This document shows positions 1-5,031 of a stretch of 7,616 bases of DNA, in pieces. Every line of letters starts with the position of its first letter. Position 1 is the stretch's first letter. A program made the translations under genes and the position numbers. The notes under the pieces were generated by a model that worked only from the letters and a program-made list of their open reading frames with translations, did no database searches and was not told the origin of the DNA. Location of the stretch: positions 1 to 7,616 of the forward strand of contig JAAZNO010000190.1 of NCBI GenBank assembly GCA_012798275.1, given 5' to 3'. This stretch comes from Chloroflexota bacterium. Lineage in GTDB: Bacteria; Chloroflexota; Anaerolineae; B4-G1; SLSP01.

Positions 1-923
1 GGATTGGTCACCACCCAGCCCGGCCCCGGCGGCGGCGTGATGGCCGAGACGGCCTGACACGCGAAGGTGAGCGCCTCGGCGACGCCCGCGCGCGCGGCGT
101 TGGCTTCGGCGGCGCGAATCGCCCCCGCGTCCCGATCCGACGCCAGCAGCGGCGGGAGCGTCTCCCGTTCCGCCGCACGCGCCGCAGCCAGCTCCTCCTC
201 CCACACGTCCGCGGCAAAGCCGGGCCACTCCATGAAAGCAAAGCGCCGCGCGGCGCCCGGCGCGCGCCGGCGCGCCAGCCACGCCGCCTCGATGGGAATC
301 GTCCCCGAGCCGCAGAAGGGATCGAGTAGCGGCGCGGTCCCCTCCCAGCCTGAAGCCAACAGCATCGCCGCCGCCAGCGTCTCCCGGAGGGGCGCCTTCG
401 CCGTCGCCAGGCGATAGCCCCGGCGGTGCAGCAGCGCCCCCGAAGAATCCACGCTCACCGTACACAAGTCATCGAGCAGGCGCACCAGCACCAATTGCGG
501 CGGCGCGTCCGCCGACTCCTCGTCCTGGTCCACAAACGTTGCCGGCGCGCCCAACCGCTCGCCGATAGCGCTCACGATCCGCTCCGCCACGGCATCGGAG
601 TGATACAGCTTCGATTGGTGACAGGTCACCCGCACCGTCACGGGCTGTCCCGACCGCAAGTACTGTTCCCACGGCAGGCGTCCCGCCTTCTTGTGCAGTT
701 CGGAGAACGCCGCCGCGTAGAATTCACCCAGCCGCACGAGGACGCGATTCGCCGTGCGCAGGTGCAGGTTGAGGCGGTAGAGATCTCGCAGCGGGCCGAG
801 AAATTCCAGGCCGCCGACGGTCGGATGTCCCACCCGCTTGCCTGCCAGGCCCAAAGCGCGCATCTCCCCGGCGGTGAGGGCCTCCACCCCGGGCGCCGTG
901 ACGACAAAAATGTGATAGTCCAT
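1..923 (-). CDS. THUMP-domain class I SAM-dependent RNA methyltransferase (RlmL/YpsC-like), 3' end cut by window
   Basis: Predicted to methylate a guanine in structured RNA, most likely N2 of a 23S rRNA guanosine as in the RlmL family. The reading frame stays open from ATG at 923 to the window edge (307 full codons). Residues 1-60 form the N-terminal ferredoxin-like region, and 60-165 fit a THUMP RNA-binding domain. RGYR (168-171) and APLRETLAAAML (177-188) match the linker typical of this family. DPFCGSGTIPIEAA (201-214) is SAM-binding motif I and SDRDAGAIRAAEANA (262-276) is motif II. The last visible residues, VVTN plus CC of a proline codon, begin the catalytic TNPPYG motif. Family members of about 380 residues suggest some 70-80 are missing. 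GGAGAGG lies 4 bases before the ATG. The gene follows the PfkB kinase by 12 bases, so it is probably co-transcribed. The family is certain; the target base is inferred. Confidence 0.92.
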   Translation of the reverse strand, partial: MDYHIFVVTAPGVEALTAGEMRALGLAGKRVGHPTVGGLEFLGPLRDLYRLNLHLRTANRVLVRLGEFYAAAFSELHKKAGRLPWEQYLRSGQPVTVRVTCHQSKLYHSDAVAERIVSAIGERLGAPATFVDQDEESADAPPQLVLVRLLDDLCTVSVDSSGALLHRRGYRLATAKAPLRETLAAAMLLASGWEGTAPLLDPFCGSGTIPIEAAWLARRRAPGAARRFAFMEWPGFAADVWEEELAAARAAERETLPPLLASDRDAGAIRAAEANAARAGVAEALTFACQAVSAITPPPGPGWVVTN

Positions 924-935
924 CCGCCCTCTCCG

Positions 936-2096
936 CTACTCGCGGTCCACGCCGCCCTCTGCCGGCCCGTACCACACCCCATCCGCGCCGCACTGCCAGC
1001 CGGGGATGGCGATCTCCAACGGGTACTGCGCCCATCCTGCCGCCATCCGCGCCCGAACGACTTCCCAGGGAGGAATGTCATCGGCATTGCGAGGGCTTTC
1101 GACGTTGAAGGCGCCCACTGCCGCCGCGCTCAGGGTCGCCTGCTCCGGCCCTAAGCCGCGCAGCAAGCCGGTAAGAAAACCCGCGATAGCGCAATCGCCA
1201 GCGCCGGTCGTGCCTATCACGGGGACGCGGAACGCCGGGACGCGCAGTTCTCGCCCCACCCAGGCCGGTCCCAGGGCCGGCAGTCGCGCCGGATCCACGG
1301 TCGTGCGCAGGTACAGGCCTGCCGCCCCCAATTTGATCGCCACGACGGCGACGCCCAGGTTGAGGATGCGACCGGCGAGAGCGTGCAGGAGGACCTCGTC
1401 AGGCCGCGTCACGCCCGATAGGAAATGGGGGCGGTCGAAGAAAAACAGCGCCTCGTCGAGGTTGGGAATGAAGACATCCACATGAGGCAGCACCCGCGCG
1501 CACCAGGCGTCCCAATCCACGCGGCCTGCCTCGGAGTCGGGATCGGGGCGCACCACGTCGAGCGAGGTCAGCAGCCCGGCGGCCCGGGCGCGCTGCAGCA
1601 ACGTCGCCGCCGCGATGCCGCCATCGCTGTAAAAGCCCCGCATAATGGAAGGGTAACCAAAGTGCAGCAGCGCCATGCCCTCAAAGGCCTCGGCGGGTAT
1701 GTCCGCTGCGGTAAACGTGGCGTTGGGTCCCTCCCAGTGAATGAAGAGGCGCGGCACACCCGGCGGCTCAATGACCACGGTGTAAGAAGTCGCCGTGTGC
1801 GGATCTACGATCATGGCGTCGGCGAGCGCCGGCCCTTGCGCGCGCAGCAGATCAAGGATGATAGCGCCAAAGCGGTCAGCGCCGATTTTGGCGCTGAGGC
1901 GCACCGGCGTTCCCAGGCGATGCAAGGCCAGCCCCGTGTTGGCGACAGCGCCGCCGGTCGTCACCGTCGCGGGGCCGACGTTGATCAAGTGTCCCGGCTC
2001 CAGCGTCCCCCCCGTTTCCATCGCGGGGATGATATCGAGGCAGATGTGTCCCGCGACAACAATGCCCCCTCCAGCCACTTTACGTTCAAAAATCAT
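936..2096 (-). CDS. PfkB/ribokinase-family carbohydrate kinase, substrate unknown
   Basis: An ATP-dependent cytosolic kinase of 386 residues expected to phosphorylate a sugar, sugar acid or nucleoside. The core starts with IVVAGHICLDIIP (12-24). TGGAVANTGLALHRLG (47-62) matches the first PfkB signature and IGADRFG (71-77) continues it. FIPNLDEALFF (209-219) is the conserved PNxxE-type segment, and IGTTGAGDCAIAGFLTGLL (294-312) is the second signature, with D301 the expected catalytic base in the anion hole. The usual length is 300-330 residues; the excess is mainly a tail after about 345 that contains several tryptophans and does not look like PfkB. The ATG overlaps the stop of the upstream aldolase-like gene as ATGA, with no clear Shine-Dalgarno, which suggests translation by coupling. 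Genetic context points to a kinase followed by aldol cleavage. The substrate cannot be read from sequence. Confidence 0.93.
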   Translation of the reverse strand: MIFERKVAGGGIVVAGHICLDIIPAMETGGTLEPGHLINVGPATVTTGGAVANTGLALHRLGTPVRLSAKIGADRFGAIILDLLRAQGPALADAMIVDPHTATSYTVVIEPPGVPRLFIHWEGPNATFTAADIPAEAFEGMALLHFGYPSIMRGFYSDGGIAAATLLQRARAAGLLTSLDVVRPDPDSEAGRVDWDAWCARVLPHVDVFIPNLDEALFFFDRPHFLSGVTRPDEVLLHALAGRILNLGVAVVAIKLGAAGLYLRTTVDPARLPALGPAWVGRELRVPAFRVPVIGTTGAGDCAIAGFLTGLLRGLGPEQATLSAAAVGAFNVESPRNADDIPPWEVVRARMAAGWAQYPLEIAIPGWQCGADGVWYGPAEGGVDRE

Positions 2097-3118
2097 GCCA
2101 GCAGGCCGGGAGAATAGAGCTGCATGTCCTCTTCCAGGCTACGGCGGGGCGGGATGCCCAGGCGCGCCAGGTCGCCGCGATAGGCGCGGACCGCCTCTTC
2201 CGGCGCGAGCGCCTCATCCGCCACAGCCCGCAGCATCCGCACAAACGAGAGCGGATGTTCGGCGTTCTTAATCCGCCGCCCGAAGAGGGCAAGCCGCGCG
2301 CCATGCCGTTTGGCTTCGGCGAGCAGCTTGAAGGCATCGTAGGTCGTGCTCGAAGCGCCGCCGAGGATGCCCACAACAAGACTTCGATCGTAGTGCGCGA
2401 GCTCTTCCATCGCCGCCGGGCCGTTATACGCCACCTTGAGGAACTCGGGACGCGAGGCGTGCGGAATTCCTGCCAGCATTCGGGCAATCTGATCGTTGAC
2501 GTAATGCGGCGCCAGCTCCGGCGGCATGCCCAGATCCGCGACGTTGGGGTTGAAGACTTCCAGAAAGTAGCGGAAGCCCTGGCGCGTCGCCGCGACGCGA
2601 AAATCCTTAAAGGCTTCAAGGCTCCGCACGTCGGCGTCGAGGTTGTTGTTGAAGGTGATGGAATAAAGGCCCAGGTTTACGTCGGGAGTCTGTCCCGGCG
2701 CCGGCAGCAGCGTGCCCCAACGCGCCTCGTCCAACGTCGTGCTGGCGAAGGGCCGGGAGGGCGATTGCGCATACCGCGCCCCGCGTCCCACCCAAATGTC
2801 GGTCGTATCGTTGGCGCGGATGGCCGGCGTGACGGGGGAATCGTCGAAGAGTCGCTTGTCGCGCGCCAGGACGTCCATCGCCGAGACCGAGGCCAGCATC
2901 ACTTCGACGGCCTCCTCGCGGATCAATTCCTCCAGGTGCAGGTAGTATTCCTGCATAGAAGGGAAGGCATACCGGGCGCCAGGTTGAGGAGGGTACGTCG
3001 CTCCTGGCGCGGGCACACCGTAGGCCATGTCCGCGTCGGCTGCATAGACCAGAATGAACTCCCGGCTATCGGGATTGCCGCGGAGGCGATTCAACTTCAC
3101 ATCAAGTGTTTTTTGCAC
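2093..3118 (-). CDS. Class I aldolase-like TIM-barrel protein (uncharacterised), partner of the PfkB kinase
   Basis: A 341-residue protein (numbering from the GTG at 3118) that I do not recognise as a named enzyme. Its layout resembles Schiff-base aldolases of the DhnA/LacD type. SREFILVYAADADMAYG fits the first barrel strand, VEVMLASVSAMDVLARD the second, and FRYFLEVFNPNV a later strand. FLKVAYNG (226-233) places a lysine (K228) where class I aldolases carry their catalytic lysine, and VGILGGASSTTYDAF plus ALFGRRIKNAEHP (277-289) look like the C-terminal phosphate-binding strands. An upstream in-frame GTG at 3163 would add 15 residues, but those codons read through a CACGAAT-type repeat, while GTG 3118 has a perfect AAAGGAG at 7 bases. 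It is first in its operon and overlaps the kinase by four bases. Role inferred: cleaving or isomerising the kinase product. It could instead be a catalytically inactive barrel. Confidence 0.8.
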   Translation of the reverse strand: MQKTLDVKLNRLRGNPDSREFILVYAADADMAYGVPAPGATYPPQPGARYAFPSMQEYYLHLEELIREEAVEVMLASVSAMDVLARDKRLFDDSPVTPAIRANDTTDIWVGRGARYAQSPSRPFASTTLDEARWGTLLPAPGQTPDVNLGLYSITFNNNLDADVRSLEAFKDFRVAATRQGFRYFLEVFNPNVADLGMPPELAPHYVNDQIARMLAGIPHASRPEFLKVAYNGPAAMEELAHYDRSLVVGILGGASSTTYDAFKLLAEAKRHGARLALFGRRIKNAEHPLSFVRMLRAVADEALAPEEAVRAYRGDLARLGIPPRRSLEEDMQLYSPGLLA

Positions 3119-3125
3119 GGGTTGG

Positions 3126-3132
3126 CTCCTTT
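3126..3132 (-). promoter_or_regulatory. Shine-Dalgarno of the aldolase-like gene
   Basis: Read on the minus strand this is AAAGGAG, followed by 7 bases and then GTG at 3118-3116. It is the best ribosome-binding site in the region and decides the start of the gene against the longer GTG at 3163, which has nothing comparable upstream. Confidence 0.8.
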
Positions 3133-3141
3133 GAAAATGGC

Positions 3142-3167
3142 CCCGAATGAACACGAATTTCACGAAT
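3142..3167. repeat. Three short CNCGAAT direct repeats
   Basis: CCCGAAT begins at 3142 and CACGAAT at 3152 and 3161, giving spacings of 10 and 9 bases. On the minus strand they read ATTCGTG, ATTCGTG, ATTCGGG. They lie just upstream of the aldolase ribosome-binding site, inside the presumed leader. They could be a degenerate copy of a dispersed tandem repeat or binding sites for a regulator; the sequence does not distinguish these. Confidence 0.5.
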
Positions 3168-3241
3168 AAGATCAGAAATTCCTTGCCCCCAGGGCTGATA
3201 CGTCCCCAAACAGTGCGCTTCAGCGCGGTTGGCTCGTGTCA

Positions 3242-3264
3242 GGCTGGAGATGGAATCCCCAGCC
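3242..3264 (-). promoter_or_regulatory. Perfect 10-bp hairpin in the aldolase operon leader
   Basis: The minus-strand RNA folds into a 10-bp stem with a three-base loop (UCC) and a single G-U wobble at the seventh pair. In plus-strand RNA that pair would be an A-C mismatch, so the structure favours the minus transcript. No U run follows, which argues against an intrinsic terminator. It may be a leader control or stability element, or part of a dispersed repeat. Confidence 0.55.
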
Positions 3265-3289
3265 GACCCGTGAGCCGTCACAGCCTCTG

Positions 3290-3317
3290 CTCACGACTCA
3301 CAGCTCACGCCTCACAT
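3290..3317. repeat. Four tandem CTCACNN heptamers
   Basis: CTCACGA, CTCACAG, CTCACGC and CTCACAT follow one another in perfect register. The first five bases of each unit are constant and the last two vary. A GTGAGCCGTCAC segment lies just to the left. The same YTCACNN pattern recurs at 4997-5031. The form resembles the short tandemly repeated heptanucleotides described in cyanobacteria and other large-genome bacteria. Confidence 0.7.
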
Positions 3318-3372
3318 TCTTTGACGGCGGCGCCTTCTCATCTCCGATAACGCGCAGCCCAAAAGCCAGGAT

Positions 3373-3400
3373 AGTGTAACACGGATGTGGGGTCAGACAA
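3373..3400 (-). promoter_or_regulatory. Candidate promoter of the aldolase-kinase-methyltransferase operon
   Basis: On the minus strand, TTGTCT (3400-3395) and TACACT (3378-3373) each match four of six consensus bases, with a 16-base spacer. TGT directly precedes the -10 box, giving an extended -10 (TGnTACACT). It would start transcription near 3366 and leave a leader of roughly 250 bases. Weaker alternatives exist, such as TATCAG at 3200-3195. Confidence 0.35.
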
Positions 3401-3434
3401 ATCCAAAATGGTGATCGGCCACGAAATCCGGGTG

Positions 3435-3440
3435 TATAAT
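3435..3440 (+). promoter_or_regulatory. TATAAT -10 box of the slipin operon
   Basis: A perfect TATAAT, preceded by GGTG, sits 85 bases before the slipin start codon. The -35 position at 17 bases spacing (TGATCG, 3412-3417) is a poor match, so the promoter may need an activator or rely on the -10 region. The expected start of transcription is around 3446-3448. Confidence 0.5.
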
Positions 3441-3505
3441 AGAACTGTTTCAGGCGTCGCGGGCTGCCGATGAGGGCGCACGCTGGCGCGGTCTATCCAT
3501 CCTCA

Positions 3506-3525
3506 GTGCAAAGGAGAAATTGCAT
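3506..3525 (+). promoter_or_regulatory. Slipin ribosome-binding site within a small inverted repeat
   Basis: AGGAG (3512-3516) lies 9 bases before the ATG at 3526 and fixes that start over the TTG at 3520, which is too close. TGCAA (3507-3511) and TTGCA (3520-3524) form a 5-bp inverted repeat, with a possible extra G-U pair, that places the Shine-Dalgarno in an 8-base loop. The stem is weak, so it may have no effect. Confidence 0.5.
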
Positions 3526-4287
3526 ATGGGCTTTCTTGTCATCCTTGGCTGGATTTTGCTTCCCATCGTGATCATCCTGGTGTTGCGCGGGATCCGCGTC
3601 ATCTACCAATACGAGCGTGGCGTGGTCTTCCAACTCGGCAAATACATCGGCACCCGCGAGCCGGGGCTGACGTTTGTCATCCCCATCATTCAAACCATGC
3701 GCAAAGTGGACATGCGCATCAAGACGGCGGACATCCCCCGCCAGGAAGTCATGACCCGTGACAACATCCCCATGCTCGTCAATGCGGTAGTGTACTTCAA
3801 GGTCGTGGATCCCGAAGCCGTCATCATCAAGATCGAGGACTATGCCTTCGCCGTGCGACAGTACACGCAGGCAGCACTCCGCGACGTCATCGGCAATGCG
3901 GAGATGGACTTCGTGCTGACCGAGCGCGAGAAGATCGCCGACAGCATCCGCGAGATCGTGGACACGGAAACCAGTGGTTGGGGCGTGGATGTGGAATCCA
4001 TCAAGATCCAGGAAGTGGAACTGCCCGCCGAGATGAAGCGCGCCATGGCCAAGCAGGCGGAAGCCGAACGCGAGCGCCGCGCCATGATCATCGCCTCGCA
4101 GGGAGAGCTCGCCGCTTCGGAGAACCTGCGGCAGGCCGCCGACAACCTCGCGGGCAGCCCGGCAGCGCTGCATCTCCGCACGCTGCAGACGCTCCGCGAC
4201 ATCGCCGCCGACCCCTCGGAGAAAATCGTGCTCTTCGTCCCGTCGGAGGTGGGGCAGGCGCTGAAGGCCGTGACGCCCCAAGAATAA
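3526..4287 (+). CDS. Slipin / stomatin-like SPFH-domain membrane protein
   Basis: A 253-residue membrane-anchored scaffold protein. Bacterial slipins form oligomers at the cytoplasmic membrane and are linked to membrane microdomains and protein quality control. Residues 2-20 are a single hydrophobic segment. The SPFH domain runs from about 22 to 190: YERGVVFQLGKYIGTREPG (29-47), the PIIQTMRKVDMRI strand (53-65), QEVMTRDNIPMLVNAVVYFK (73-92), and the stomatin core around GWGVDVESIKIQEVELP (151-167). Residues 167-200 (MKRAMAKQAEAERERRA and on) form the alanine- and glutamate-rich coiled coil used for oligomerisation. A short C-terminal region ends near 253, close to the length of other p-stomatins. 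Start chosen from AGGAG 9 bases upstream. It heads a two-gene unit. The usual partner NfeD is absent on both sides, so membrane role here is inferred from the family only. Confidence 0.95.
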   Translation: MGFLVILGWILLPIVIILVLRGIRVIYQYERGVVFQLGKYIGTREPGLTFVIPIIQTMRKVDMRIKTADIPRQEVMTRDNIPMLVNAVVYFKVVDPEAVIIKIEDYAFAVRQYTQAALRDVIGNAEMDFVLTEREKIADSIREIVDTETSGWGVDVESIKIQEVELPAEMKRAMAKQAEAERERRAMIIASQGELAASENLRQAADNLAGSPAALHLRTLQTLRDIAADPSEKIVLFVPSEVGQALKAVTPQE

Positions 4288-4296
4288 GGCAGAGCG

Positions 4297-4962
4297 ATGC
4301 TCGACAACAATCTCCGGTATGTGCAGCTCGCCTTCAACTACGATACCGCGCTGGTTGCCCGGCTCCTGCCGCGCCTGCGGCTCACGGAGCGCCTGCTGAT
4401 CGAGGCGGGGACGCCCTTCCTTAAACGCGAGGGGATGAAGGGCATCCGCACGATGCGCACGCTATGGCAAGGGCATATCGTCGCGGATCTCAAGATCGCC
4501 GATGGCGCCGTGGGAGAGGTAGAAATGGCGCGGGCCGCAGGCGCTACAGCGGTCACCGCGCTGGGCAGCTCCCCCACGGAGACCCTCGATCTTTTCATCG
4601 CTCAGTGCACCACACTGGGAATGATCTCCATGGTGGACATGATCGGCGTGCAGGATCCGCTGAAAGTCGTGCGCCCGCTCAAACATCCTCCCGACGTCGT
4701 GGTGCTGCACCGTGGGCGGGACGAGGAGTCCACCCGCGGGAAAATGATCCAGTACCGCCACATCAACCGGCTGCGGAGCAAATATGACATTTTCATCGCC
4801 GCCGCCGGGGGGATTGATCTCAGAGAGGCCCGCAGCGCCGTCTTCAACGGGGCCGCGCTGGTCGTGGTGAATCTGGTACATCCCAACGATGAGTGGACAG
4901 GCATTCCGACCACCGGCAACGTGCCGCAAATCGTGGAGCAATATCTGGCGGAGTTGGCGTGA
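4297..4962 (+). CDS. OMP decarboxylase-superfamily barrel enzyme, 3-hexulose-6-phosphate synthase-like with KGPDC-like features
   Basis: A 221-residue TIM barrel acting on a phosphorylated sugar. The relatives are HPS, which joins formaldehyde to ribulose 5-phosphate (reversible), and KGPDC, which decarboxylates 3-keto-L-gulonate 6-phosphate. IEAGTPFLKREGM (35-47) and VADLKIADGAVGEVEMA (62-78) match HPS strongly; D64, K66 and D69 are the superfamily DxKxxD catalytic set and E36 is kept. D114 and A170 (in AAAGGI) are HPS-type. HRGRD (138-142) is instead like the KGPDC HRSRD motif, where HPS has HVGID. The strand-1 aspartate (ALD in both families) is N14 (AFN), and the final phosphate-binding AGR/GG is VNL (191-193). 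The gene begins 9 bases after the slipin stop with only a weak AAGG overlapping that stop, so it is probably co-translated. No isomerase (PHI) gene is near. Family sure, substrate not. Confidence 0.82.
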   Translation: MLDNNLRYVQLAFNYDTALVARLLPRLRLTERLLIEAGTPFLKREGMKGIRTMRTLWQGHIVADLKIADGAVGEVEMARAAGATAVTALGSSPTETLDLFIAQCTTLGMISMVDMIGVQDPLKVVRPLKHPPDVVVLHRGRDEESTRGKMIQYRHINRLRSKYDIFIAAAGGIDLREARSAVFNGAALVVVNLVHPNDEWTGIPTTGNVPQIVEQYLAELA

Positions 4963-4964
4963 AA

Positions 4965-4988
4965 GGGAAGTAGGGGAGTAGGGAGGAG
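4965..4988. repeat. Three tandem G-rich octamers (GGGRAGTA type)
   Basis: GGGAAGTA, GGGGAGTA and GGGAGGAG follow in period 8 directly after the stop codon of the barrel enzyme. The strand is purine-rich with repeated GGG/GGGG runs. No hairpin plus U run is seen, so nothing here looks like an intrinsic terminator for either converging gene. Confidence 0.55.
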
Positions 4989-4996
4989 GAAGCCGT

Positions 4997-5031
4997 CTCA
5001 CGGTTCACTTCTCACGGTTCACGGTTCGGCC
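4997..5031. repeat. Tandem YTCACNN heptamers between converging genes
   Basis: CTCACGG, TTCACTT, CTCACGG, TTCACGG and the degraded TTCGGCC run in period 7. The motif is the same as in the array at 3290-3317. The array extends into the polymerase gene: bases 5019-5021 supply its TGA stop and 5022-5027 its last two codons (Glu-Pro). CCGT/ACGG around 4993-5003 could make a 4-bp stem, too weak to call a terminator. Confidence 0.7.

Larger units (their letters stand above)
3119..3525. other. Divergent intergenic region between aldolase and slipin operons
   Basis: This 407-base stretch separates two diverging operons and contains no convincing gene; the short open frames crossing it have no ribosome-binding site or recognisable protein. 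From left to right it holds the aldolase ribosome-binding site, three CNCGAAT units, a 10-bp hairpin, four CTCACNN heptamers, a candidate minus-strand promoter, a TATAAT box for the slipin operon and the slipin ribosome-binding site. It is less GC-rich than the genes around it near 3130-3180 and 3360-3440. The minus-strand leader would be about 250 bases, long enough to hold regulatory RNA structure, but no known riboswitch was recognised. Confidence 0.75.

Noticed and set aside
426..1154. Plus-strand frames over the methyltransferase and the kinase 3' end
   Set aside because: They cross the junction of two well-supported minus-strand genes and show no domain.
2255..3169. A 304-codon plus-strand frame opposite the aldolase-like gene
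   Set aside because: Its composition is that of a reverse-strand shadow (Arg, His, Val, Gln rich) and it has no ribosome-binding site, while the minus strand is continuous with barrel-like strands and coupled to the kinase.
3120..3235. A 9-base direct repeat, GGTTGGCTC, at 3120-3128 and 3227-3235
   Set aside because: One copy overlaps the ribosome-binding site. A 9-base match within about 400 bases can easily arise by chance and nothing else supports it.
3290..3317. CRISPR array
   Set aside because: The units are seven bases with two variable bases and no spacers, and no cas gene is in the window.
3147..3350. A 67-codon plus-strand frame in the divergent intergenic region
   Set aside because: It translates the CACGAAT repeat, the hairpin and the heptamer array and lacks a ribosome-binding site.
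3493..4281. A 262-codon open frame on the minus strand, opposite the slipin gene
   Set aside because: It is rich in His, Asp, Leu and Gly with no family signature, and the plus strand has a full SPFH domain with a good ribosome-binding site.
4963..5018. Intrinsic terminator between the converging genes
   Set aside because: Only a 4-bp stem (CCGT/ACGG) is present and there is no U run on either strand.
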